Shown here: positions 1-8,387 of the stretch, piece after piece
How the letters are laid out: each line of letters starts with the position of its first letter
Numbering within the stretch: position 1 is the stretch's first letter
DNA from: Conchiformibius steedae
GTDB taxonomy: Bacteria > Pseudomonadota > Gammaproteobacteria > Burkholderiales > Neisseriaceae
DNA: 64,000 bases
Direction of reading: 5' to 3'
Assembly (NCBI RefSeq): GCF_014054725.1
Contig: NZ_CP059563.1
Location: forward strand, 1,329,749-1,393,748
Program-made: the position numbers and the translations under genes
The notes under the pieces: generated by a model
Told to the model about the DNA's origin: nothing
The model's database searches: none
What the model saw: only the letters and a program-made list of their open reading frames with translations

Positions 1-1196
1 CATTGCGCCGACAGTGCGCGTGCCAGCGTGTGCACGTGTGGCGCATCGGGCGCGAGTGCGGCGGCAACGTCTAATAAAAGGTCGTCAAACACGCGGCGCG
101 GGTGGCTTTGTTTGTGTACGCGGCGGCTTTCGTGCAAATAGGTCAGCAACTGCCGCTGCATATCCGCCCATGCAGCGGTTTCCGCTGTGGCAGCTTCGGC
201 AGCGGCGTTGCCCAGTTCTGCCAAAATCTGTATTTGGTCAAGGTCAGATGGTTCAGGGGCAAGGGCATTTTTTTTGACTTTTTCTCTAACAAATCCCTCG
301 TCAAACAGCAAATGACCATCTTTGTGCTGCAACAGTTGGCGTAAAGTTGCCGCATCGGGGGCGTGCTGTGTCGATAATTGGTGCAACATAGCAAATTTAT
401 CGGTAAACGAGTTGATGCGGAACACATTGCTGTTGAGGGACGGATGTATCCGCCAAAATGCCGCTTCAATTTCAGGCAACTGCGCCACCGTGTTTTGCCA
501 ACATTCCGCCAACCGTGCCTGCGCCGCTGCAAAGTCCTGCGCCTGCGCCGATACGGGCGTGTGCAGATAAGGACGGGCGATATAGCTTTCCAACTCGTCT
601 AAAGCCTGCTGCGGCGTGTAACGGTGGCGGTAGCTTAACTGCGCCCACACATCGTCATCGGCAATGCGCCCGCGCCAAAAATCCTGCGCCGCGTTTAAGT
701 TTTCAGCGCGGTCGCCTTGTTCGTCTAATTCAATATCAAACGGCACTTGGCAAAAAAACGCATAATCCTGTAACACCCGTTGGCAAAAACCGTGAATGGT
801 GTAAACCGAAGCATTGTCAAAACCGCTTACCGCCGCTTGCAAACGCAGCATTAGCCGCGCCAGCCCTTCTTGTTGCAAACCGCGTTGCAATAAACGGTAT
901 AAAAAATCGTCGCCGCCGCATTCGTGTATCAAGGCATCGTCAGGATTATCGGCATCGGCACAGCGGCGCAACACGTTTAAGGCTTCATCCAAACGCGCCC
1001 GCAAACGGGTTTTCAGTTCCGCAGTGGCGGCTTTGGTAAAGGTCACCACCAAAATTTGCGACACATCTGCCTGTTCCAGCACCACCAGCCGCGCAAACAG
1101 CGCAGCGATGTTCCATGTTTTGCCCGTGCCTGCCGAGGCTTCAATTAAGTTGGTGCCGTTAAGCGGTACGTCTAAAGGCGCAAACGGCGCAGTCAT
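1..1196 (-). CDS. recB: Exodeoxyribonuclease V beta subunit RecB, N-terminal part (cut by window edge)
   Basis: About 398 N-terminal residues are visible; the rest lies beyond the left edge. The protein begins MTAPFAPLDVPLNG and carries the Walker A motif ASAGTGKTW at residues 19-27, followed by ILVVTFTKAATAELKTRLR, the motif Ia region typical of RecB/AddA helicase-nucleases. RecB is the fast 3'-5' helicase plus nuclease subunit of RecBCD, which processes double-strand DNA ends for RecA-dependent repair. The start ATG overlaps the stop codon of the upstream rhomboid gene by 4 bp (ATGA), indicating translational coupling. The reading frame is intact where visible. The nuclease domain cannot be assessed here. 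Confidence 0.93.
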   Translation of the reverse strand, partial: MTAPFAPLDVPLNGTNLIEASAGTGKTWNIAALFARLVVLEQADVSQILVVTFTKAATAELKTRLRARLDEALNVLRRCADADNPDDALIHECGGDDFLYRLLQRGLQQEGLARLMLRLQAAVSGFDNASVYTIHGFCQRVLQDYAFFCQVPFDIELDEQGDRAENLNAAQDFWRGRIADDDVWAQLSYRHRYTPQQALDELESYIARPYLHTPVSAQAQDFAAAQARLAECWQNTVAQLPEIEAAFWRIHPSLNSNVFRINSFTDKFAMLHQLSTQHAPDAATLRQLLQHKDGHLLFDEGFVREKVKKNALAPEPSDLDQIQILAELGNAAAEAATAETAAWADMQRQLLTYLHESRRVHKQSHPRRVFDDLLLDVAAALAPDAPHVHTLARALSAQ

Positions 1197-1903
1197 GATT
1201 TCACCATCCGCAAGCGGCGGCGCGGACGCATTTTCCACCAAGCCGCCAATGCCCACCCGAGCAACGCCCCGCCAATATGCGCCAAATGGTTGATATTTGC
1301 GCCAAATACCGAAATCCCGCTGATTTGGGCAAAAATTTCATAGCCCACCAGCGCCATGGCAAAATATTTGGCACGGAACGACACAGGAATCAGAAACAGC
1401 GACAGGCGCACATCGGCAAAACGCAGCGAAAACGCCGCCAATAGCCCGAATACCGCGCCCGATGCACCAATGGAATGGCTGTTTAAGGCTTGCCAAAATG
1501 CCATTGGTGCTTGCATCGTGCCAGCTTCCAACTGCTGCCACACCCATTGGCGCGATGCGCCGTTTGCCAAAGTGTGCAGCGTTTGCTCAATCTGCCAGCT
1601 GTGCCAAGCGGTATCCAGCAGCGAACCCGCCAGTCCGCTGCCGAAATACAGCAGCGCAAAACGGCGTGTCCCCCATGTTTGCAGCAAGGGCGTACCAAAC
1701 AGCCACAAAGCATACATATTCATCAGCAGGTGCATGATGTCTTTGTGTAAAAACAAGCTGCTAAGCCATTGCCAATGGCGGTAGTGGGAGTGCTGGGGTT
1801 GGTAGTGCGCCAGCAAGCCTGCTAATTCGGGCATGACTTGGCAGCCAACAAACATCAGCACGTTCAGGGCGATTAAGGCGTGAATAAAATAGCGTTTTAT
1901 CAT
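1193..1903 (-). CDS. Rhomboid-family intramembrane serine protease
   Basis: A 236-residue polytopic membrane protein. The rhomboid signature is complete: the HKDIMHLLMN region (His53, His58, Asn62) supplies the oxyanion side, GASGAVFG contains the nucleophile Ser148, and NHLAHIGGALLG contains the catalytic His209. These proteases cleave transmembrane substrates within the bilayer; the substrate cannot be inferred. The gene starts inside the stop codon of the phosphate symporter gene (ATGA overlap) and ends over the recB start codon, so the three genes form one tight operon. The C-terminus is strongly basic, consistent with a cytoplasmic tail. Confidence 0.9.
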   Translation of the reverse strand: MIKRYFIHALIALNVLMFVGCQVMPELAGLLAHYQPQHSHYRHWQWLSSLFLHKDIMHLLMNMYALWLFGTPLLQTWGTRRFALLYFGSGLAGSLLDTAWHSWQIEQTLHTLANGASRQWVWQQLEAGTMQAPMAFWQALNSHSIGASGAVFGLLAAFSLRFADVRLSLFLIPVSFRAKYFAMALVGYEIFAQISGISVFGANINHLAHIGGALLGWALAAWWKMRPRRRLRMVKS

Positions 1904-3687
1904 GCGGATTGGCTTTCGGGGGCAGCAAAAATATCGGCGGCGCTGTGCAATACTTCCAACAAGCCTGCATTGATGCGGCGGGCGTAGTTGATGTCGTTCA
2001 TCAGCGAAGAAGCCTGCAAACCGTCAATTTGGTTGTGGCGCAGTTTGTCTAACACTTGGTCGCGCAGGCTTTCCAAACTTTCGGCGTGGCGGCTCATGCC
2101 GTCAAGGTGTTCCTGCCATGCGGGGGTGTGGGCGTGCAGTGCGCCCGCGTGGTGAAAACGGCACAAGGTGGCAACAAGGTGTTGGCGCAATGCCAGATAA
2201 TCGGCATACGCGGCATCATTGGGGGTTTGCAGGAAGCGTTGCAGGTTTTTTTGTAAATGTTTGCTTTCTTTTACGTTTTCAACCATTTGAAACGCGGCAA
2301 GGTGGGCAGTAGTGAGTTTATGGCGGCGCGACTCGTTGTCGTCAATATCAATTTTGCTGGTAAAGTCCAAAATATCGCTGTATAGGGGCTTAATCTGCCA
2401 TTCGTAAAACGATTGTACATTGGTTTCCAAAGGCATTTGCGGGGCAGGCAGAACGCCGCTGCCGCAATAGTCGTCCAAACTGCTGGCAGGCACATACAGG
2501 GCATGGCACACCACTTCCAAACTTAAATCAGACAAATGGCGGATTTCCTGACTGACGGCGCGTAAAGCGGTATCGCCAGCGCGTAACATATTGTCGTTTA
2601 AGAAACGCGGGCGCACGGCTTCGCTGCTTTCGGGCAGTAAACCGCTGCGTTGGGCGGGTTCGGGCAGCCATTGTTGCAATTTGTCTGCCAAACGCCCCTG
2701 CAAACGCCAAAACACTGCCAAACCAAATACGTTAAACAAGGTGTGAAACAACGCCAGTTGCAGTAGATTACTCATGCCTGTGGCATTGGCGACCACCGCC
2801 ACCAGCTTGGTCAGCGGCAGCCACAGCAGCAGCGACAGCAGCGCGGTTACGCTGTTAAAAATCAGGTGCGCCAACGCCAAACGTTGTCCGCTGCGTTCGC
2901 TGCCGAGCATACCCACCACGGCGGTGGAGGCCGATGTGCCGACATTGGAACCCATGGCAATCGCAAAGCCTTGTTCCATATTGATTTGTCCGCCTGCCAG
3001 TGCCGCCAGCGTTAAAATCAGTGTGGCGTGGGACGATTGCAGCACCAGCGTCAAGACCAAACCGATGCCGCAAAAAATCAGGATTTCGGCAACGCCGCTG
3101 ACTTGTATGGTGGTAAAGTCAATTTGTCCGCCTATGGCTTGGAAACCATTTTTAATGGCATCAATACCGAGAAAAATCAGCGAAATCCCCACCAACACCC
3201 GTCCAATAGCTTTTGCCTTATTATTGAAAAATCCCGCCAAAATACCGAATACCAGCATGGGAACGGCGGCAGGCGACAGACTGATGCTTTGTCCTGCCAG
3301 TGCCAACAGCCAAATACCGCTGGTCGCGCCCAAATTCGTACCGAAAATAATCGCCAAACCGCCTGCCAGCGTAATCATGCCCGTGCTTAAAAAGGCAATG
3401 GTCAGCAGCGAAACAAGGGTGCTGGATTGCAGGATAAAGGTTGCGCCAATACCGAACAACAGTCCTTTGGCGGGGGTGGCGGTGCTTTTTGCCATCAGTT
3501 TTTCCAGCGTACCGCCTGCGGCGCTGTGCAGTCCTTCTTCAATGCACTGCATACCGAATAAAAACAACGCCAAGCCGTAACACAGTTTCAGCCACGCTTC
3601 GCTATACCAGAACGAAGCACCCAAGGCGGCGAGTATGGCAAGAATGATCAGGGGTTTGAGTATTTTTAAAGCGGGGCGGGACATCAT
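1900..3687 (-). CDS. Na/Pi cotransporter family protein with C-terminal PhoU-like region
   Basis: A 595-residue protein with hydrophobic helices in roughly residues 1-320 and a soluble helical C-terminal region. The two inverted transport repeats are marked by LQSSTLVSLL and LQSSHATLIL, the QSS motifs of the NptA/SLC34 sodium-phosphate family, and by paired GTNLGAT and GSNVGTS motifs. The C-terminal helical part resembles PhoU domains fused to this family in bacteria. I place the start at MMSRPALK (GGAAGAG lies about 6 nt upstream). A longer frame to 3753 would read through the DUS inverted repeat behind mdh and is unlikely. Probably imports or exports phosphate; direction is not deducible. 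Confidence 0.88.
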   Translation of the reverse strand: MMSRPALKILKPLIILAILAALGASFWYSEAWLKLCYGLALFLFGMQCIEEGLHSAAGGTLEKLMAKSTATPAKGLLFGIGATFILQSSTLVSLLTIAFLSTGMITLAGGLAIIFGTNLGATSGIWLLALAGQSISLSPAAVPMLVFGILAGFFNNKAKAIGRVLVGISLIFLGIDAIKNGFQAIGGQIDFTTIQVSGVAEILIFCGIGLVLTLVLQSSHATLILTLAALAGGQINMEQGFAIAMGSNVGTSASTAVVGMLGSERSGQRLALAHLIFNSVTALLSLLLWLPLTKLVAVVANATGMSNLLQLALFHTLFNVFGLAVFWRLQGRLADKLQQWLPEPAQRSGLLPESSEAVRPRFLNDNMLRAGDTALRAVSQEIRHLSDLSLEVVCHALYVPASSLDDYCGSGVLPAPQMPLETNVQSFYEWQIKPLYSDILDFTSKIDIDDNESRRHKLTTAHLAAFQMVENVKESKHLQKNLQRFLQTPNDAAYADYLALRQHLVATLCRFHHAGALHAHTPAWQEHLDGMSRHAESLESLRDQVLDKLRHNQIDGLQASSLMNDINYARRINAGLLEVLHSAADIFAAPESQSA

Positions 3688-3707
3688 AAGCACTCTTCCA
3701 AACGGTT

Positions 3708-3744
3708 TTTCAGGCAGCCCCACGGTGTGCGGGGCTGCCTGAAA
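3708..3744. repeat. Inverted pair of DNA uptake sequences, possible transcription terminator of mdh
   Basis: A perfect 14-bp stem, TTTCAGGCAGCCCC at 3708-3721 and its complement at 3731-3744, with a 9-nt loop. Each arm carries GGGCTGCCTGAA, one mismatch from the AGGCTGCCTGAA uptake sequence. Inverted DUS pairs after genes often act as terminators in Neisseriaceae. No clear U-tract follows on either strand, so termination is an inference. Confidence 0.7.
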
Positions 3745-3760
3745 GCGGGTCAATCAAACA

Positions 3761-4738
3761 TTACAGCAAATCTTTCACGCCGTCTTTTTCTTCTTCCAGC
3801 TCTTTCAGCGTTTTGTTGATGCGCTCTTGGCTGAATGCGTCAATTTCCAAACCTTGCACGATTTGGTATTCGCCGTTGGCGCAGGTTACGGGGAAGCCGA
3901 ACACAATGCCTTCGGGAATGCCGTAAGAGCCGTCAGACGGTACGCCCATGGTTACCCATTGACCGTTTGTACCCAGCACCCAATCGCGGATGTGGTCAAT
4001 CGCGGCATTGGCAGCAGAAGCGGCAGAAGACAAACCACGCGCTTCAATAATCGCCGCACCGCGTTTGCCTACGGTAGGCAGGAACACTTCGGCGTTCCAC
4101 ACTTGGTCGTTAATCAGCTCTTTTACGCTTTCGCCGCCGATGCTGGCAAAACGGTAATCGGCGTACATGGTGGGTGAGTGGTTGCCCCATACGCACAGTT
4201 TTTCAATGCTGCCAACGGCTTTGCCTGTTTTTTCCGCGATTTGGCTGGCGGCGCGGTTGTGGTCAAGGCGCAGCATGGCGGTAAAGTTTTTCGCGGGCAG
4301 GTCGGGGGCAGATTTCATGGCGATGTAGGCATTGGTGTTGGCGGGGTTGCCGACCACCAAAACTTTCACATCGCGGCTGGCGACTTTGTTCAATGCCGCA
4401 CCTTGAACGGTAAAGATTTGCGCGTTGGCTTGCAACAAATCGGCACGTTCCATACCAGGACCACGCGGACGCGCGCCCACCAAAATGGCAACATCGGCAT
4501 CTTTAAACGCCACTTCGGGGTCGTCGGTGGCAATCATGTCTGCCAATAGCGGGAAGGCGCAATCTTGCAATTCCATCATCACGCCTTTTACGGCGTTTTG
4601 CGCTTGCGGCAAATCCAACAGCTGCAAAATCACGGGTTGGTCTTTGCCCAGCATTTCGCCTGAAGCAATGCGGAACAGCAAAGCATAGCCGATTTGACCG
4701 GCAGCACCAGTTACGGCAACACGAACGGGTTGTTTCAT
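3761..4738 (-). CDS. mdh: Malate dehydrogenase
   Basis: 325 residues, the usual length for proteobacterial type-2 malate dehydrogenases. It shows the Rossmann motif [15 protein letters not shown] (residues 10-24), NAD-ribose-binding Asp42, the mobile-loop substrate arginines in [15 protein letters not shown], and the catalytic Asp159/His187 pair in [10 protein letters not shown] and [11 protein letters not shown]. It interconverts malate and oxaloacetate in the TCA cycle. GGAGAATTGATGTT precedes the ATG, giving a ribosome-binding site. It lies 50 bp downstream of the amino-acid binding-protein gene on the same strand and could be co-transcribed with it; the DUS inverted pair follows at 3708-3744. 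Confidence 0.97.
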   Translation of the reverse strand: MKQPVRVAVTGAAGQIGYALLFRIASGEMLGKDQPVILQLLDLPQAQNAVKGVMMELQDCAFPLLADMIATDDPEVAFKDADVAILVGARPRGPGMERADLLQANAQIFTVQGAALNKVASRDVKVLVVGNPANTNAYIAMKSAPDLPAKNFTAMLRLDHNRAASQIAEKTGKAVGSIEKLCVWGNHSPTMYADYRFASIGGESVKELINDQVWNAEVFLPTVGKRGAAIIEARGLSSAASAANAAIDHIRDWVLGTNGQWVTMGVPSDGSYGIPEGIVFGFPVTCANGEYQIVQGLEIDAFSQERINKTLKELEEEKDGVKDLL

Positions 4739-4788
4739 AACATCAATTCTCCAAGTGGGGGAAGGAAGGCTGTTTTTCTTAAAAAGGA

Positions 4789-5628
4789 TTATTTGGCGGC
4801 AGAGGCGGCAGCCGATGCGGGCGCGGAACCGTCAGCAAAATATTTGCTTTCAATTTGGGCGTATTCGCCGCTTTCGCGCACTTTTTTTAGGGCATCGTTG
4901 AGCATATTCAGTTTTTCGCTGTCGCCCTTACGCACGGCAAAACCATAGTTTTCGGTTTCAAAATCAGGAACTTCTACCATGGTAAAGCCTTTGTTGGCAT
5001 TGTTTTTGATGTAGTGGGCAATCACGGCACTATCGCTGATGGCGGCAGACAGTCCGCCGTTTTCCACTTCTTTAATCATCAGGTTAACGTTTTCAAAACG
5101 GGTAATATTGGGGCTGGTGGCACCAAACAGTTTTTGCGCGGCAAAATCGCCTGTTTGTCCTGTAACTGCGCCCACTTTAGGCAGTTTCTTCACGTCTTCA
5201 ATGGATTGGACGTTTTTAGATGCGGGCACCAGCACCACTTGTTTGATTTGGTAATAGGGCTCGGAAAAATCCATGCTTTGCTTGCGGTCGTCGGTAATGG
5301 TAATCGCCGAAGCCAGCATATCCACATCGCCGTTGCCCAAAGCGGGGAACAGGCTGTCCCACGGCTGGTGGCGGAAAACGACTTCAAATCCGCCTGCTTT
5401 TGCCATGGCGTTGAGCAAATCCACGTCAAAACCGTGGATGTTTTTGTTTTCGTCTTGCGATTCAAAAGGGGCAAATTCGGCATTCATGGCAACGGTTAAG
5501 GTTTTTTTGCCGCTGCTTGCTGATGATGCGGGCGCGGAAGAAGCGGCGCTGCCGCTTGAGTTGCCGCCGCCGCAGCCTGCCAATGCCAATACTGCGCAGG
5601 ATACGCCTGCCGCCAACCAAGTTTTCAT
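4789..5628 (-). CDS. Amino-acid ABC transporter substrate-binding lipoprotein (family 3 SBP)
   Basis: 279 residues starting at MKTWLAAG, six bases after AAAAGGA; an ATG two codons upstream overlaps that ribosome-binding site and is less likely. The signal peptide ends in the lipobox LALAGC (Cys19), followed by a Gly/Ser/Ala-rich linker. The mature part matches bacterial extracellular solute-binding family 3 for polar amino acids, with [26 protein letters not shown] and [13 protein letters not shown] near the N-terminal lobe. No permease or ATPase for it is adjacent, so the ligand (for example cystine, histidine or glutamine) is undetermined. A perfect inverted repeat lies upstream at 5705-5720. 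Confidence 0.88.
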   Translation of the reverse strand: MKTWLAAGVSCAVLALAGCGGGNSSGSAASSAPASSASSGKKTLTVAMNAEFAPFESQDENKNIHGFDVDLLNAMAKAGGFEVVFRHQPWDSLFPALGNGDVDMLASAITITDDRKQSMDFSEPYYQIKQVVLVPASKNVQSIEDVKKLPKVGAVTGQTGDFAAQKLFGATSPNITRFENVNLMIKEVENGGLSAAISDSAVIAHYIKNNANKGFTMVEVPDFETENYGFAVRKGDSEKLNMLNDALKKVRESGEYAQIESKYFADGSAPASAAASAAK

Positions 5629-5704
5629 CGTCATTCCTTTTCGGTGTGAAACCCCGCCATGGACGGCGGTCAATACATTGGGGGCGGGTGCGCCGCCCCG
5701 TTTT

Positions 5705-5720
5705 ACCTGTGCAAACAGGT
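5705..5720. promoter_or_regulatory. Perfect inverted repeat, candidate operator upstream of the amino-acid SBP gene
   Basis: ACCTGT-gcaa-ACAGGT, 77 bp upstream of the SBP start codon. On the minus strand it lies between a possible -35 (TTGCAG) and -10 (TAAAAC) separated by 16 nt, the usual position for a repressor site. No regulator is assigned. Confidence 0.35.
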
Positions 5721-5831
5721 TCTGCAAAACATTTGCAGTTTATCACAGTTTCTTTACGGTTTGAAATCCTGTGTTGGGGCGGTCTTGGGCGGATTGCGGC
5801 GGGTTGGTATGGTAAAAAGATTGGTTTTTCA

Positions 5832-5883
5832 ATAAAAAACGGATTGCCGTGTGCAAGCCAAGTGCAGCAGACGGCAATCCGTT
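5832..5883 (-). terminator. Rho-independent terminator after the CMD/AhpD-like gene
   Basis: A perfect 13-bp stem, AACGGATTGCCGT paired with ACGGCAATCCGTT, with a 20-nt loop, followed on the minus strand by a run of T. It lies 30 bp downstream of the stop at 5913 and closes the gene row that begins at 12932. Confidence 0.85.
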
Positions 5884-5912
5884 ATGATATTTTTAAATGC
5901 AAAAGCAAGGAT

Positions 5913-6260
5913 TTATTCGGGGCTTTGGGCTTTTACCGCTTCAATGGCGCGTAGCGCATAGGTGTAGGCTGCGCCCGCGTTCAGGGAAATAGCGGTTGCC
6001 AATGCGCCTGCGATTTCGCTTTCGGTAGCACCTGCTTTGGCGGCGGCTTCGGCGTGTACGCTGATGCAGCTTTCGCAACGGGTGGTAATGGCAACTGCCA
6101 AGGCAATCAGTTCGCGGGTTTTGCGGTCAAGGGCTTCGGCGGCGGCAGCCTGTTCCAAAGCACTGTAGGCTTGCAGCATTTTGGGGTGGCTTTTGCCTAA
6201 AGCGGCGAAAGACGATTTAACGTGTGCGGTGTGTTCGGACCAATTTTGAAAAGCGCTCAT
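5913..6260 (-). CDS. Carboxymuconolactone decarboxylase / AhpD-like protein (small)
   Basis: 115 residues starting at MSAFQNWS, preceded by GAGGA about 9 nt upstream. The CMD-domain thiol motif is present as CESCISVH (Cys62, Cys65, His69), with Glu50 upstream in the helix TRELIALAVAI. This CxxC-x3-H arrangement is the alkylhydroperoxidase (AhpD-type) active site rather than that of true 4-carboxymuconolactone decarboxylases, so a thiol-dependent peroxidase or reductase role is likely. A second, larger AhpD-like gene lies at 12384-12932 at the start of the same gene row. An extended -10 promoter at 6294-6302 suggests it can also be transcribed alone. Confidence 0.85.
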   Translation of the reverse strand: MSAFQNWSEHTAHVKSSFAALGKSHPKMLQAYSALEQAAAAEALDRKTRELIALAVAITTRCESCISVHAEAAAKAGATESEIAGALATAISLNAGAAYTYALRAIEAVKAQSPE

Positions 6261-6293
6261 TGGGATTTTCCTCAATTTAAGGTAGAAAACGCC

Positions 6294-6302
6294 ATTATAG
6301 CA
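6294..6302 (-). promoter_or_regulatory. Extended -10 promoter for the small CMD/AhpD gene
   Basis: The minus strand reads TGCTATAAT, a consensus extended -10 (TGnTATAAT), about 34 nt upstream of the start codon at 6260. No well-placed -35 is visible, as is common for extended -10 promoters. Confidence 0.5.
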
Positions 6303-6332
6303 CTGCAGTCAAGCGTGATTCTAGGGCGTGTC

Positions 6333-7094
6333 CTAGCCGTGCCGCCAGCGTCGTCCCAAATAACGCGCCGCCGCATCCAATGCCCAACCGATGATGCCGA
6401 TTAATACAATCGCCGCCATCAGTTCCGCATACGCCAAACGGTCGCGGGTATCCAAAATAAAGTAGCCCAAGCCCTCGTTTACGCCCAGCATTTCGCAGGG
6501 GACAAGTACCACCCACACAATACCGATTGCCAGCCGCAGCCCGTTTAAAATATCGCCCACCACAGCGGGAAACATGATTTTAAACAGCATTTCCGTTTTG
6601 GTGGCAGACAGCGAACGCCCCAGCTCCAGCCATTGACGGTTAATGTTTTTTACCCCTGAAGCGGTGTTTAACATCAACGGCCACACCGCCGCAAACGCCA
6701 GCAAAAAATACACGGGCGCATCGCCGATACCAAACAGCATTACCGCCACAGGCATCCACGACAGCGGTGAAATCATGCGTAAAAACTGAAACGGCGGACT
6801 GAGCGACTGTTCGGCGCGTGGCGACAAACCCAGCGCAAAACCCAAAGGCACGCCCACCGCCAAAGCCGCCAGCAAGCCCACCGCCACCCTTTGCAAACTC
6901 GCCCAAATATGCGGCGACAAATGTCCCTCTGTTAATAAAGTCAGCAAACTGCTCAACGCGGCGGCGGGGGCGAGCAGGTTTGCCAAAGGCATGGTTTGCG
7001 CCAACAGCCACACGCCCAATTGCCACACTGCCAGCAGCCCCAGCAGTCCGCCCAAACCGTAAACATAGGGCATCGGTATTTTGCGAATATTCAT
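6333..7094 (-). CDS. NitT/TauT-family ABC transporter permease
   Basis: 253 residues with about six membrane helices (LLGLLAVWQLGVWLL near the N-terminus, AVMLFGIGDAPVYFLLAFAAVWP in the middle). The EAA loop that contacts the ATPase is recognisable as ELGRSLSATKTEMLFKIMFP (about 157-176). It resembles SsuC/TauC/NrtB permeases for sulfonates, taurine, nitrate or related anions. It lies 30 bp downstream of the binding-protein gene. The matching ATPase gene lies about 3 kb upstream on the same strand, separated by the two RNA-repair genes. Substrate not deducible. Confidence 0.9.
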   Translation of the reverse strand: MNIRKIPMPYVYGLGGLLGLLAVWQLGVWLLAQTMPLANLLAPAAALSSLLTLLTEGHLSPHIWASLQRVAVGLLAALAVGVPLGFALGLSPRAEQSLSPPFQFLRMISPLSWMPVAVMLFGIGDAPVYFLLAFAAVWPLMLNTASGVKNINRQWLELGRSLSATKTEMLFKIMFPAVVGDILNGLRLAIGIVWVVLVPCEMLGVNEGLGYFILDTRDRLAYAELMAAIVLIGIIGWALDAAARYLGRRWRHG

Positions 7095-7124
7095 TTTCTG
7101 TGTTGTCCTGTGTGTTGAAACGCC

Positions 7125-8294
7125 TTAAATGACAAAAGTTTCCTGCCGTTCCCAGCCCTGTAAACCAAATGCGGACATCAAGCCCTGCTGTTTTAATGCC
7201 TGTTCTACAAAACGGGTGTCAAACAATTCTTGTGCGGCAGCGGCGGGGTGAAGCTGCTGCAAAAAGGTGTTTACGCCCGCCAAATGTGTCTGCTGCAACA
7301 GCTCAATCAGCAATTGGCTGTAAGATGGAAACGGATAAGGCTGAAAATCAATGCGTTGCTGTTGCCAATCGGGGTGGCGCACCGCGCCGCTGCGTTCGTA
7401 TTTCGCCCAAACCACGGGTTCGGGCTGCAACACGGCGCGAAGCACTTTGGCATCGTGGGGGGTGTATTTTTGAATGCCTTGTTTGGCAAGCATATCAGCG
7501 GCTTGGGTGCGGTGGCTTTTCGCCCATGCCGCTGCTTGTACCAGTGCGTTGATTACCTTTTGCACCCATTCGGGACGGTTTTCAATATCGTGGTCGTGCA
7601 TCATGGTTAAACAGCAGGCGTGTTCGCGCCAAATATCGCCGCTAAAACGCAGCACTTTGCCCACGCCTTTGGCTTCTGCCAGCGCGTTAAACGGCTCGGC
7701 AACAATAAATCCTGCAATCGTGCCTGCCGCCAACGCCGCCACCATGTCTGACGGCGGCATCACGGTTAAACGCACTTCGCCCGCTTGCGGATTTTTTTCC
7801 ACCACGCGCAAACCCGTCTGCCGCAGCATTTGTTGCACGATAATATTGTGTATGGAATACCAAAACGGAATGGCAACGGTTTTGCCTTGCAAATCGTTGA
7901 GTTGGCGTACATCGGGGCGAACCGTCAGCGCTGAACCGCAAGTGTGGTTCCACATCAGCGCACGCACGGGGGCTTGGCTGCTGTAACGCATCCACACGCT
8001 CATTGGCGACAAAACGTGAATTAAATTGACTTGTCCGCTTAAAAAGGCTTCTACTAAACCCGCCCACGAACGGAACAAAACAGGTTTGACAGCGGCAATG
8101 CCTGCTTGTTGGAACAAACCCAAACCGTGTGCCAGCAGCAGCGGCGAAGCATCTAAAATCGGCAGATAACCGATGGTAACGGGGGCGTTGGGGTCGGCGG
8201 CGGCGCGGCGGGAGCAGGCTTGCAGCAAGGGCAAAGCAGCAGTTGCACCAAACAGGGCAGACAGTTTGAGAAAATCGCGGCGGGTGGCAGACAT
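7125..8294 (-). CDS. NitT/TauT-family ABC transporter substrate-binding protein with Tat/lipoprotein signal
   Basis: 389 residues. The N-terminus combines a twin-arginine motif, TRRDFLK (residues 4-10), a hydrophobic stretch, and the lipobox-like LLQAC (Cys27), suggesting Tat export and lipid anchoring. The mature protein reads TIGYLPILDASPLLLAHGLG and later VMPPSDMVAALAAGTI, typical of NrtA/SsuA/TauA-type binding proteins. The C-terminal half extends beyond the usual SsuA length, as in NrtA-like members. The start codon lies 24 bp from the Correia-like element at 8318-8387, which separates this gene from the HD-Pnk gene. Likely ligand class is a small oxyanion or sulfonate; unproven. Confidence 0.88.
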   Translation of the reverse strand: MSATRRDFLKLSALFGATAALPLLQACSRRAAADPNAPVTIGYLPILDASPLLLAHGLGLFQQAGIAAVKPVLFRSWAGLVEAFLSGQVNLIHVLSPMSVWMRYSSQAPVRALMWNHTCGSALTVRPDVRQLNDLQGKTVAIPFWYSIHNIIVQQMLRQTGLRVVEKNPQAGEVRLTVMPPSDMVAALAAGTIAGFIVAEPFNALAEAKGVGKVLRFSGDIWREHACCLTMMHDHDIENRPEWVQKVINALVQAAAWAKSHRTQAADMLAKQGIQKYTPHDAKVLRAVLQPEPVVWAKYERSGAVRHPDWQQQRIDFQPYPFPSYSQLLIELLQQTHLAGVNTFLQQLHPAAAAQELFDTRFVEQALKQQGLMSAFGLQGWERQETFVI

Positions 8295-8317
8295 AAGGGG
8301 CTTTCAGTAAGGGCTGA

Positions 8318-8387
8318 TGGTTGAAATGATTTATTTTTCAGACAAGGCGAGCCAACGCCGTATGAGCAATAAAGCATTTCAACTATA
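8318..8387 (-). repeat. Correia-like palindromic element (short copy)
   Basis: Terminal inverted repeats, GTTGAAATGATTTATT at 8320-8335 and its complement at 8368-8383, match at 15 of 16 positions. On the minus strand the left end reads TATAGTTGAAATGC and the core reads CATACGGCGTTGGCTCGCC, then GCCTTGTCTGAAAA. Both blocks align with the element at 45838-45943, which is longer in the middle. The TATAG ends and core resemble Correia repeat enclosed elements of Neisseria as I remember them. The left repeat supplies the last codons and stop of the HD-Pnk gene. Confidence 0.75.

Noticed and set aside
458-1293. Plus-strand open frames of 159-193 codons over the recB region
   Set aside because: They are antisense to a clear RecB coding frame with conserved motifs and have low-complexity Arg/Pro/Ala composition.
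2774-3580. 268-codon plus-strand frame opposite the phosphate symporter
   Set aside because: Mirror of the transporter codon structure; no ribosome-binding site or recognisable domain.
6321-6335. CTAGGGCGTGTCCTAG palindrome at the end of the permease gene as a terminator
   Set aside because: Only a five-base stem without a T-run; it mostly reflects the TAG stop codon context.
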